A stretch of DNA of 64,000 nucleotides, from assembly GCF_030546805.1 (NCBI RefSeq), contig NZ_JAUOPC010000001.1, forward strand, positions 518,081-582,080. The letters are read 5' to 3'. Below the pieces are notes generated by a model. The model had not been told where the DNA came from. It saw nothing but the letters and a program-made list of their open reading frames with translations, and did no database searches. Source of the DNA: Cyclobacterium sp. 1_MG-2023 (lineage in GTDB: Bacteria > Bacteroidota > Bacteroidia > Cytophagales > Cyclobacteriaceae). This document shows, one piece after another, positions 46,938 to 54,909 of this stretch. The stretch's first letter is position 1; the number at the start of each line of letters is the position of its first letter. Position numbers and translations under genes: made by a program.

Positions 46938-48302
46938 CTAACCTCTCAATTGATACGCTTTGGGCTGGGTAAATGCCCTAATGCCCATATAAGATAAAGT
47001 CACTCCCAAACCGGAATTCTTTCTTCCTGTCCAAGGGAGATTTGGGCTTACCCTATCACAACAATTGACATAGACTGTTCCTGCAGGCATACCTTCCAAC
47101 AACTGTTTGGCCCGTGATTCATCTCCTGAGAATACTGCTGCTGTAAGACCAAAGGAAGTGTCTTTCATCAAATTTAAAGCCTCTTCATCATTTTTTACTT
47201 TTTGAATTCCTATAACAGGTCCAAAAGACTCCTCTTTCATAAGACCCATATTGTGATTGACGTCAGTCAGTACCGCCGGTTCTAGGAAATACCCTTTTTC
47301 TCCCCATTGCTTCCCTCCAATGAGTAGCTTGGCCCCTTTTTCTTTGGCATCGGCTATCTGCGAAAGGATAAAATTCATTTGATCTTTTCGGGTGAGTGCG
47401 CCTATAAAGGTTTCCTCTGCCATAGGATCCCCAATTTTATAAGAAGAAACCTCACTTACGAATGCATCTACAAATGCATCATAAATGTCTTCATGAACAT
47501 ATATTCTTTCCACCGCACAGCAACTTTGCCCATTATTATAAAATGCTCCCTCTGCTGCATTGATGGCTGCTTGTTTTACATCCGCCACATCATTCATTAC
47601 ATACAAAGGGTCTTTTCCTCCCAGTTCCAACTGAACAGGAACAAGTTTCGAAGCCACTTTTTGGGCAATGTACTTTCCGGTTTTATAAGAACCTGTAAAA
47701 AAGTAGCCATCTAGGTCTGCCTCCAGCAATAATTCCCCTACTTCGGCTCCACCAATAAAACATTCAAAAGCATCCTTAGGAATGCCGGCTTCCCAAAGCA
47801 GTTCTCTAAACTTGAGTCCTGTGAGTGCAGCATATTCTGATGGCTTATAGGCCACTGCATTGCCTGCCAGCAAGGCATATAAAAACACGTTGTAACCAAC
47901 ATTATAAGGGAAATTCCAAGCAGAAATATTTGCAATTACCCCCAGAGGCTCAAAGGAGATTTCTTCTCGCGTATCTCCTTCTTCAGTGATGACTTCCTTC
48001 TTGAGGTATTTCAATGCATCCTTTTGGATATGTGCGATTCGATTTTGCGCTCCTGTGATTTCGTTTTTAGCTTGCTGAATGGGTTTACCTGTTTCTGAAG
48101 TTAATATAAGTGCCAATTCCTCCAAATTGCCCATCACTAGGTCACCATATTTTTTAATTATGGCAACTCTCTCTTCCAAAGGCACACCTGCCCACTTAAT
48201 TTGCCCTTCTTTTAACGCAGCAATTTTACTGCTAACTTCAGCGGCAGTATCTTCTTTTAAATGTTTTATAACACCTTCGGTAGCTGGGTTGATTATTTCC
48301 AT
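46938..48302 (-). CDS. NAD(P)-dependent aldehyde dehydrogenase
   Basis: 454 residues, slightly short for ALDH but complete. Cofactor site: NISAWNFPYNVG and the YKPSE segment. FFTGSYKTGK (201-210) is the GxTxxG-like loop. The general base is Glu226 in LELGGKD, and the catalytic Cys261 is in NNGQSCCAVER. It resembles succinate-semialdehyde dehydrogenase or PuuC-like enzymes. It is the last gene of the five-gene operon, starting 2 bp after the PuuD-like gene. In the proposed pathway it would oxidise gamma-glutamyl-aminoacetaldehyde to gamma-glutamylglycine (inference). Confidence 0.93.
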   Translation of the reverse strand: MEIINPATEGVIKHLKEDTAAEVSSKIAALKEGQIKWAGVPLEERVAIIKKYGDLVMGNLEELALILTSETGKPIQQAKNEITGAQNRIAHIQKDALKYLKKEVITEEGDTREEISFEPLGVIANISAWNFPYNVGYNVFLYALLAGNAVAYKPSEYAALTGLKFRELLWEAGIPKDAFECFIGGAEVGELLLEADLDGYFFTGSYKTGKYIAQKVASKLVPVQLELGGKDPLYVMNDVADVKQAAINAAEGAFYNNGQSCCAVERIYVHEDIYDAFVDAFVSEVSSYKIGDPMAEETFIGALTRKDQMNFILSQIADAKEKGAKLLIGGKQWGEKGYFLEPAVLTDVNHNMGLMKEESFGPVIGIQKVKNDEEALNLMKDTSFGLTAAVFSGDESRAKQLLEGMPAGTVYVNCCDRVSPNLPWTGRKNSGLGVTLSYMGIRAFTQPKAYQLRG

Positions 48303-48304
48303 TC

Positions 48305-49048
48305 TTATTGATTTTTAACTTTTTCTATAAAATATTCATACAGTTTTAAGGGGTCCAACAAGGGAGCACCTTTACCCAACGAAAACTCAGGGTGCCATTG
48401 CACCCCTAACACATTTCCTTCTTTGTTTTGCAGGGCCTCTATTATTCCATCATTTTTGCTAACGGCCAAGACCTCCAAACCATCTCCTACGGTTTTTACG
48501 CCTTGATGATGAACAGAATTTACAACTGCCTTATCAATACCATCATAGACTAAGTCCAAGGTTTTACCTGCTTCAAAAACAATCTCATGAACCAATGCAT
48601 CATATTTCTCTGCATCTCTGTGCTGCATGGCCTCCGGTTTCTGCGTAGTAATATCTTGGTATAAGTTACCTCCAAAATATACATTCATCAACTGAAAGCC
48701 TCTACAAATTGCCAAGACCGGCTTATGATGCTTAACAGCGTATTCCATTATCCTCATTTCATAGGCATCCCGATAGGCATCACCCAGCCATTTGCCGAGT
48801 ACTATAGGCTTCTCATTATAAGTTTCCGGAGCCAAATCTGTTCCACCTTGGAAAACAAACCCATCTAGTTCTGCCAAGATATCCTCTAATTGACTCATGG
48901 GTAGGTCTGGCAGCAATACCGGAAGAATACCTTTTTGAGAAACATAACTGAACATATCACATTCCACATAGGCCAAATCTTTAGGCCCAAAAACAATCCG
49001 AGAAGGCTCCTTATACATGAAGCATGCACTTATTCCAATTTTCAGCAT
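48305..49048 (-). CDS. puuD: PuuD-like gamma-glutamyl hydrolase (class I glutamine amidotransferase fold)
   Basis: 247 residues, the size of PuuD (PF07722). The nucleophile Cys115 is in AICRGFQLMNV, and His219 and Glu221 are in VQWHPEFS, so the triad is intact. An oxyanion glycine pair lies in FQGGTDLAPETY. The enzyme cleaves gamma-glutamyl amides to glutamate plus the free amine or amino acid, closing a gamma-glutamylation pathway. It lies 3 bp after the alcohol dehydrogenase gene and 2 bp before the aldehyde dehydrogenase gene. The symbol marks family likeness; the actual substrate probably differs from gamma-glutamyl-GABA. Confidence 0.9.
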   Translation of the reverse strand: MLKIGISACFMYKEPSRIVFGPKDLAYVECDMFSYVSQKGILPVLLPDLPMSQLEDILAELDGFVFQGGTDLAPETYNEKPIVLGKWLGDAYRDAYEMRIMEYAVKHHKPVLAICRGFQLMNVYFGGNLYQDITTQKPEAMQHRDAEKYDALVHEIVFEAGKTLDLVYDGIDKAVVNSVHHQGVKTVGDGLEVLAVSKNDGIIEALQNKEGNVLGVQWHPEFSLGKGAPLLDPLKLYEYFIEKVKNQ

Positions 49049-49051
49049 ATT

Positions 49052-50200
49052 CTATAGGGCACCTTTATAAATAGATTTAAAGTCAGCTTCAGTGACAGGT
49101 TTTGGATTGTTTGGATGACAGAAATCTGCAATGGCCAGCGACGCCAATGTGTCAATATGATCTTCTTTTACTCCAATAGCCGAAAGTCTTGAAGGCAAGC
49201 CCAGGGTTTTGTTTAAGTCATTAATATATTGGATAAATTTCTTACTCTCTCCTTGTTTTAACCCTACCATAAGTCCCATTTGCTCATACCTATCCTCAAA
49301 TCCTTCATAGTTAAATTCAAGTCCATAGGGTAAGTTAATGGCATTTGCCAAGCCATGATGTGTGTCTAGCAAGCTGGATAATGGGTGGGCCAAACTGTGA
49401 ACGATTCCCAAGCCTTTCTGAAAAGCTATGGCTCCCATCATGGATGCCATTAACATCTTGCTCCTAGAAACCAAATCGGGTTTCAAGGTAGCTGTTTCTA
49501 TGGATTCACCTATCAGCTTAATGCCTTCCAAGGCTATCCCACTACACATAGGATTCCAATTTTTAGAGAGATAGGCTTCAATATTATGGGTAAGCGCATC
49601 CATCCCTGTGGCTGCTGTAACGAAAGAAGGCAAGTCCATGGTTAATTCAGGATCTGCAAATACTATTTTTGCCATAAGGGTAGGTGCAAATAGTATTCTT
49701 TTCTTCTTGCTTTCATCTTCAGATATAATGGCACTTCTTCCTACTTCACTCCCAGTACCGGAAGTGGTAGGTACGGTAACAAAATGTGGAATTGGCTCGG
49801 TCACGTATTTATCTCCACCAATTAAATCATCATAATCGAATAGATCTCTATGGTGATTAATGCTTAAGGCAATAGCCCTGGCCACATCCAAAGCCACTCC
49901 ACCACCAATGCCTACAATTACATCTCTATCAGTGGACTGATACGAAGCCTTACCCTTAAGAACATCTGACTTGACAGGGTTTTTGTGAACATCAGAAAAA
50001 ACCTCAACAGACAAACCTGATTGACTCAATTGAGCTTCTATTTTTTTAAAGAAATCTAGCTCTCTGACAATTGGGTCAGTTACCAATAGTGGCCGAGACA
50101 ATTGATTTTGCTTTAAATAATCAGCCAATTCACTGATAACACCTACACCAAATCTTATGGTCGTAGGAAAACTAAAATTATATTTTTGAAGAATATCCAT
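49052..50200 (-). CDS. Iron-type (group III) alcohol dehydrogenase
   Basis: 382 residues, full length. The NAD-binding GIGGGVALDVA is at 98-108 and PTTSGTGSEVGR at 145-156. Metal ligands fall at Asp201, His205, His268 and His282, with spacing equal to that of FucO. Presence of an alcohol dehydrogenase inside a glutamine-synthetase/PuuD operon is the key difference from the putrescine (Puu) pathway and implies a hydroxylated amine substrate. It is 45 bp downstream of the glutamine synthetase homologue. The role proposed is oxidation of gamma-glutamyl-ethanolamide to the aldehyde. Confidence 0.93.
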   Translation of the reverse strand: MDILQKYNFSFPTTIRFGVGVISELADYLKQNQLSRPLLVTDPIVRELDFFKKIEAQLSQSGLSVEVFSDVHKNPVKSDVLKGKASYQSTDRDVIVGIGGGVALDVARAIALSINHHRDLFDYDDLIGGDKYVTEPIPHFVTVPTTSGTGSEVGRSAIISEDESKKKRILFAPTLMAKIVFADPELTMDLPSFVTAATGMDALTHNIEAYLSKNWNPMCSGIALEGIKLIGESIETATLKPDLVSRSKMLMASMMGAIAFQKGLGIVHSLAHPLSSLLDTHHGLANAINLPYGLEFNYEGFEDRYEQMGLMVGLKQGESKKFIQYINDLNKTLGLPSRLSAIGVKEDHIDTLASLAIADFCHPNNPKPVTEADFKSIYKGAL

Positions 50201-50245
50201 TATAATAAATGAAAACTTTAGTGATTAAATGTATTGAAGTCAAGA

Positions 50246-51610
50246 TTAAATAATTTCAAAATAACGTTTCCTTTCCCAATCTGTAACATTGGAGGCAAAT
50301 TCGCGACATTCCCATTCGCGCGTTTTGCAAAAATGATCGACAAAGGCCTCTCCAAACAATGACTTGGCAATGCTTGAATTTTTCATGGCCTCAGTGGCTT
50401 CTTTTAGTGAGGAAGGAATAGAACCATTGGAATAATCTTCATAACCATTCCCTACGGTGGCCGGTTTGTCCAAAGCCAGTTTGTTCTGAATACCATATAA
50501 GCCCGAAGCCAGGCAAGCAGCCATGGCCAGATAAGGGTTCACATCGGACCCTATAACCCTGGTTTCTAGCCGAGTAGATTTAGCTCCTCCGGAAAGTATT
50601 CTTAAAGCAGTGGTTCTATTGTCCTTTGCCCATGTCAAAGTGGTAGGTGCCCAGGCTCCTTCTACCAACCTCTTGTAACTATTGATGGTGGGGGCAAACA
50701 TTGGCAAAATATAGGGTAAACATTTAAGTTGGCCTGCCACGTAATGACGCATGGTACTACTCATGTTCCATTCTGCATTGGCATCATAGAACAAGTTATT
50801 CTTCAAGTCCTTGTCCCAAATACTTTGGTGTACATGTCCACCATTCCCAGGCAATTCCTCAGACCACTTGGCCATAAAGGTAGCCATGACACCGTGTCTA
50901 TAGGCAATTTCTTTAACACTGCTTTTGAATAGTACTGCACGATCAGCTGCCAATAAAACATCACTGTATTGTATGGCGGCTTCATATACACCCGGACCAG
51001 TTTCTGTGTGCAGGCCTTCCAATGGAATGTCAAACTTATGACACAGGTCAAACAAGTCATTGAAGAAATCACTTTTCAAGGATGACCTTAAAATAGAGTA
51101 GCCAAACATTCCCGGGGTCATGGGTTTGGTATCTGCGCAATTTTTACTTTCATAACCATCTGGCGTACTTTCAAAGTTAAACCATTCAAATTCCTGAGAA
51201 AATTGTGGAACAAAACCGGCATCTATTGCTTCCTTTTGCACATTTTTCAATAAGGTTCTTGGACAAACTAAGGCTCCATTTTGATTGTCATTACTGAAAT
51301 CAGCCAAAAAGAAAGGAAGGTCATTCTCCCATGGTATTTTTCTGTAGGTAGAAGAATCAATATTTGCTTGAAAATCGGGATAACCGGTATGCCAGCCGGT
51401 AACAGAAACGTTGTCATAGGATTTGTCTTGCATGTCCCAGCCAAAGACTACCGCACAAAAGCCCAATCCTCCATCCAATATGGAAAAGAATTTGTCCAGA
51501 GAAACAACTTTCCCACGGAGGACTCCATCAATGTCCACAATAGCTAATTTTACTTTATTAAATGAACTGTTTTTTAAACTTGATTTGACTTCTTCTTTAC
51601 TTAATTTCAT
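50246..51610 (-). CDS. Glutamine synthetase-fold gamma-glutamylamide synthetase (PuuA/IpuC/GlnA4-like)
   Basis: 454 residues. The beta-grasp N-domain has VKLAIVDIDGVLRGK. The catalytic domain has HTETGPGVYEAAI (metal Glu), PGNGGHVHQSI (ATP/metal His), RLVEGAWAPTTLTWAKDNR and RLETRVIGSDVNPYLAMAACLA, the last closely matching PuuA-type ligases rather than housekeeping GlnA. No adenylylation-loop Tyr is evident. Such enzymes ligate glutamate to an amine with ATP. The gene overlaps the permease stop by 4 nt (ATGA), so import and activation are translationally coupled. The amine is inferred to be ethanolamine or a close amino alcohol. Confidence 0.9.
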   Translation of the reverse strand: MKLSKEEVKSSLKNSSFNKVKLAIVDIDGVLRGKVVSLDKFFSILDGGLGFCAVVFGWDMQDKSYDNVSVTGWHTGYPDFQANIDSSTYRKIPWENDLPFFLADFSNDNQNGALVCPRTLLKNVQKEAIDAGFVPQFSQEFEWFNFESTPDGYESKNCADTKPMTPGMFGYSILRSSLKSDFFNDLFDLCHKFDIPLEGLHTETGPGVYEAAIQYSDVLLAADRAVLFKSSVKEIAYRHGVMATFMAKWSEELPGNGGHVHQSIWDKDLKNNLFYDANAEWNMSSTMRHYVAGQLKCLPYILPMFAPTINSYKRLVEGAWAPTTLTWAKDNRTTALRILSGGAKSTRLETRVIGSDVNPYLAMAACLASGLYGIQNKLALDKPATVGNGYEDYSNGSIPSSLKEATEAMKNSSIAKSLFGEAFVDHFCKTREWECREFASNVTDWERKRYFEII

Positions 51611-52941
51611 GAAGTTTTTGTCTTGTTAAGGAATAATATAAAGAATAAATAAGCCCCCAATAGCATGGCGAAAAAAATCAAGGCCAAAGTGAAGTTATAA
51701 ATAATCATGGCAATCAGTGAAAGGCTTGCGATGATCAGGGCAACCATAGGGAACAAAGGATAGTAAGGCACTTTAAATGGCCTTTCCAGTTCCGGTTCAT
51801 TTTTTCTTAGCTTAAGAAAAGCAAGCATAGACAATATGTACAAACATAATGCACCAAACACAGCAATCGTGATTATTTCCCCGGTTTTACCCGTGAATAA
51901 AGCAATTATCCCGATCAGCATATTAAAAATAAGGGCATTGACTGGGGTTTTAAATTTTTTATTTACCGCTCCAATGGCCTTAGGGGCATAGCCCACTCGA
52001 CCAAATTCAAAGGTGGTACGTCCTGCCGCAAGAATGATCCCATTAAAGGACGCCACCAATCCAAAGAGCGCTATAAAGGCCAACAGGTGATAATAAAACT
52101 GGTTGTCGCCCGTGACCAATCCCATGGCCAATGGCAGGGGTGAATCAGAAGCAACTCCGGAACTATCTGGATAAACAATGGCTTCCCAGCCTCCAACACC
52201 AACGGCCGCCATAAATGTAAGCACACATAAAATGACAAGAGTCAATAAGGCAAAGCCAAAGCCTTTTAATATATTTTTTTGTGGATTAATCGTCTCCTCG
52301 GCCACGTTGGCAACCCCTTCTATGGCCAGAAAAAACCAGATAGCAAATGGAATGGCTGCAACCACTCCCATGTAACCATTGGGCAAGGCATTGATTTGCA
52401 AATTTTCAACTTTAAAAGCGGGCAAAGTAACACCAGCAAAAAACAACAAGCCTAAAACGGCTATTATAGTAATGAATAATTCAAAGGTAGCTGCCACTTG
52501 CAGACCTACTATATTCAATCCTGTAAAAATCAAATAGGCAACGACTCCTATTAACAAGGCGTCCAATTCAGGAAAAAATATCCCAAAATAGGCACCTATG
52601 GCAGAAGCAATTGCAGGTGGTGCAAAAATAAATTCGATATTCTGGGACATCCCCGCCAAAAAACCCAAATGTTTTCCCAAACCACGCTCAGCATAAGAAA
52701 AAGCCCCTCCTGCTTTAGGTATTGCACAGGCCATTTCTGTGTAACTAAAAGTGAAAGTAACATACATTATTATTATAAAAAATATGGCGATACCGGCGCC
52801 TAATGTCCCACCTTCAGCAAGCCCTAAATTCCATCCAAAATAATTCCCTGATATAACGTATCCAACACCCAAACCCCATAACATAAAAGGGCCTAATGTT
52901 TTCTTTAATTGTTGTTCATTTCCTTTGGATTCTTGATTCAT
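51607..52941 (-). CDS. APC-family permease, ethanolamine-type
   Basis: 444 residues with about 12 membrane segments. The start GPFMLWGLGVGYVISGNYFGW (landmark pieces GLGVGYVISG, NYFGWN), then EMACAIPKAGGAFSYAERGLG and GMSQNIEFIFAPPAIASAIG, resemble the ethanolamine permease subfamily (TIGR00908 type, Eat) of amino acid permeases. FFLAIEGVANVAEET is the conserved loop after TM6. It is the first gene of the five-gene operon. It imports the amine across the inner membrane. Ethanolamine as substrate is family-based inference. Confidence 0.88.
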   Translation of the reverse strand: MNQESKGNEQQLKKTLGPFMLWGLGVGYVISGNYFGWNLGLAEGGTLGAGIAIFFIIIMYVTFTFSYTEMACAIPKAGGAFSYAERGLGKHLGFLAGMSQNIEFIFAPPAIASAIGAYFGIFFPELDALLIGVVAYLIFTGLNIVGLQVAATFELFITIIAVLGLLFFAGVTLPAFKVENLQINALPNGYMGVVAAIPFAIWFFLAIEGVANVAEETINPQKNILKGFGFALLTLVILCVLTFMAAVGVGGWEAIVYPDSSGVASDSPLPLAMGLVTGDNQFYYHLLAFIALFGLVASFNGIILAAGRTTFEFGRVGYAPKAIGAVNKKFKTPVNALIFNMLIGIIALFTGKTGEIITIAVFGALCLYILSMLAFLKLRKNEPELERPFKVPYYPLFPMVALIIASLSLIAMIIYNFTLALIFFAMLLGAYLFFILFLNKTKTS

Positions 52942-53185
52942 ATATATTTTACTTTTGGATGAGAAAATGGGCCATGTTCAAACTGTTCCATGATTGGAAA
53001 AAACCAAGCCGATGTGTTAAGTTTGATTTTTTTTTAAAAAAGGACCTCCTAAAATTAAAAATTAATTTGAAATAACCTGTAATTGATCAAAATTAATTAG
53101 TGAAAAAAATGCCTTTAGAAAAAAAATAGAGGGGATTTTAAGAAATTTCGGAAGAAAAAACCTGCTTTAATAATGAGTGCCAATA

Positions 53186-53364
53186 GTTTAACCCGGGTTA
53201 TGTAATAGGATTCGTGATGAGTGTTGCAATCGCAAGAAAATCAGGCTGTTTTGATATTTTAGCATAGCACCGCTATGGTGAAATTGAAAACAGCAACGAA
53301 GTGGCTGATTTTGAAGCGATTTCAGCACGTAATAGATTGTCTATTGCATATTTCGGGTTTAAAC
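53186..53364. repeat. ~179-bp MITE-like element with terminal inverted repeats (best preserved copy)
   Basis: The left end, GTTTAACCCGGGTTATG (53186-53202) plus TAATAG, and the right end, CTATTGCATATTTCGGG (53341-53357) plus TTTAAAC, are inverted repeats of each other with 19 matches over 23 positions and one gap. The centre folds into a long hairpin: GCTGTTTT pairs with AAAACAGC, and CATAGC (53263-53268) with GCTATG (53272-53277) around ACC. A second hairpin, GCTGA/TCAGC, lies to the right. No coding frame. Related copies are at 28569-28743 and probably 8719-8899. Confidence 0.72.
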
Positions 53365-53547
53365 CTTTACTCTTTTTACCTTCTCAAAATCAGGAATAAA
53401 AATTGTATGTAAAAGCTTCAGTTAATCGAAAATTTATCAAGCATAATTAACCCTTTGGATATAGTTCTCGTTGAACCATAATCAATTACTTAAATATTGA
53501 CTAGATTCTCTAAAAAACAACCAGAAAAATCAATTTTGAATTAATTT

Positions 53548-53555
53548 TATGTTTG
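53548..53555 (+). promoter_or_regulatory. Candidate -7 element for the deoxynucleoside kinase gene
   Basis: TATGTTTG fits TANNTTTG and lies 49 bp before the ATG. The -33 position is A-rich without TTTG. Confidence 0.33.
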
Positions 53556-53603
53556 GTAGTGAACACCGTTTAAATTCAAAACTGTTAAAACAGGTATAAA
53601 AAT

Positions 53604-54221
53604 ATGCATATCGCAATTTCAGGAAATATTGGAAGTGGAAAAACCACTTTGGCTTCAAAACTTGCCGCACATTATGGTTGGCAAATAGAATTTGAATCAG
53701 TAGAGGAAAACCCTTACTTGTCGGACTTTTATGGAGACATGCCAAAATGGGCTTTTCATTTACAGGTTTATTTCCTGCATAGCAGGTTCAATCAAGTTAA
53801 AAGAATTCAGGAAAGTGCAAATTCCACCATTCAAGATAGAACGATCTATGAAGATTCCCATATTTTTGCAACCAACCTTTATGAGTCAAATTTGATCAAT
53901 AAAAGGGATTATGAAAACTATAAGATGCTTTATAAGTCCATGGTAGATTATATCAATCCTCCGGATTTATTGATTTTTTTGAAAGCAGACATTCCCAAAT
54001 TGGTAGACCAAATTGAAAAAAGAGGCAGAGAATATGAACGAAGCATTCAAATTGCCTACTTAAAAAATTTAAATAACCTCTATGAAGAATGGATATCGGG
54101 CTATCAACTAGGAAAACTCTTGGTTATAGATGTGAACGATATGGATTTTGTTCATAATCCGGAAGATTTTTCTACCATTGTGGGTAAAATAGATCGTGAA
54201 ATTTTTGGCTTGTTCAACTAA
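53604..54221 (+). CDS. Deoxynucleoside kinase
   Basis: 205 residues, the size of the dNK family (PF01712). The P-loop is GNIGSGKTT (7-15). EFESVEENPYL follows, with the substrate-contacting Glu. A DRTIYED motif carries the DRS-like Asp-Arg pair, and a LID-like arginine region REYERSIQ is present. It phosphorylates deoxyadenosine, deoxycytidine or deoxyguanosine for salvage; specificity cannot be told. Its stop codon overlaps that of the convergent gene by 4 nt (54218-54221). Confidence 0.93.
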   Translation: MHIAISGNIGSGKTTLASKLAAHYGWQIEFESVEENPYLSDFYGDMPKWAFHLQVYFLHSRFNQVKRIQESANSTIQDRTIYEDSHIFATNLYESNLINKRDYENYKMLYKSMVDYINPPDLLIFLKADIPKLVDQIEKRGREYERSIQIAYLKNLNNLYEEWISGYQLGKLLVIDVNDMDFVHNPEDFSTIVGKIDREIFGLFN

Positions 54222-54862
54222 TCCATTTTTCTAACAAGCCAAGTACCTACTAATTTTAAGGTTTCTTTGCTTGGCCGTAACAATAACTTATCAATGCGTT
54301 GCAACTTACCTCCTAACATAAGGTTTTCGTAAGCAGGTATCCTTATTAGTTTGTAACCTAGCAACCTGCTGATCAAGTCATATTGTAGATCATTGTAGGC
54401 ATTCAGCTTCCACCCTGCTGCCCCGTTTCCGGAAAGATCCGGCGGAATTTCTGATTTCCCAAAGCATCTTGAGGCAATTGGTGGGCCATTCCAAACCCTC
54501 TCCTGAGCTCCTGACAAAAGACAATCCCTTTCAAAAGTTCTACACATCCGCAAATAGCTACCATGCCAAGAAAAACTAAATGTATCGTAAACATCAGTTT
54601 TTAAAGTTTTTAGCCGGTATCTGTTGAAATGATAAGCATCATCAAAAAGAAATAAAAACTTCCCTACTTTAAAGTCAAGCTTCAATTGATTCAGTAAAGG
54701 AAAATCCCCGGTTCCTTTTAAATCATTGTATCCATCTAAAAGTAATTTTTCTCCCTTTCCTTCAATCAAATTTCTTTTAAACGGAATATTGATATCCGTT
54801 TCGCAGCGAATTTCAATCTCTTCCAAGGCATTTATTAATTGATCCGTTTTTTGTTGATGCAT
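54218..54862 (-). CDS. Unrecognised cytosolic protein
   Basis: 214 residues, no signal peptide or membrane segment. Distinctive segments are LIEGKGEKLLLDGYNDLKG, KFLFLFDDAYHFNRYRLKTL and GWKLNAYNDLQYDLISRLLG, with several invariant-looking Asp, His and Arg residues and four cysteines. The F-D-D-x-x-H-F-N-R-Y-R block might suggest a nuclease-like or nucleotide-binding fold, but I cannot assign a family. It is preceded by a gene for a 46-residue membrane protein on the same strand and converges on the deoxynucleoside kinase gene with overlapping stops. Confidence 0.7.
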   Translation of the reverse strand: MHQQKTDQLINALEEIEIRCETDINIPFKRNLIEGKGEKLLLDGYNDLKGTGDFPLLNQLKLDFKVGKFLFLFDDAYHFNRYRLKTLKTDVYDTFSFSWHGSYLRMCRTFERDCLLSGAQERVWNGPPIASRCFGKSEIPPDLSGNGAAGWKLNAYNDLQYDLISRLLGYKLIRIPAYENLMLGGKLQRIDKLLLRPSKETLKLVGTWLVRKMD

Positions 54863-54909
54863 TAGCTAACTTTATTATTTATTAGGGAAATCCATAAAAC
54901 ATGGAAGGG

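Larger units (their letters stand above)
52942..53603. other. Gene-free divergent region holding promoters and the best copy of the intergenic element
   Basis: 662 bp between the divergent permease operon and the deoxynucleoside kinase gene. It carries a T9/A6 run near 53030-53041, the 179-bp repeat element at 53186-53364, and a -7 element for the kinase at 53548-53555. No gene is supported. Confidence 0.5.

Noticed and set aside
46938-52941. Reading the operon as the standard putrescine (Puu) pathway
   Set aside because: No PuuB-type oxidase or aminotransferase is present; an iron-type alcohol dehydrogenase and an ethanolamine-type permease are, which fits an amino alcohol better.
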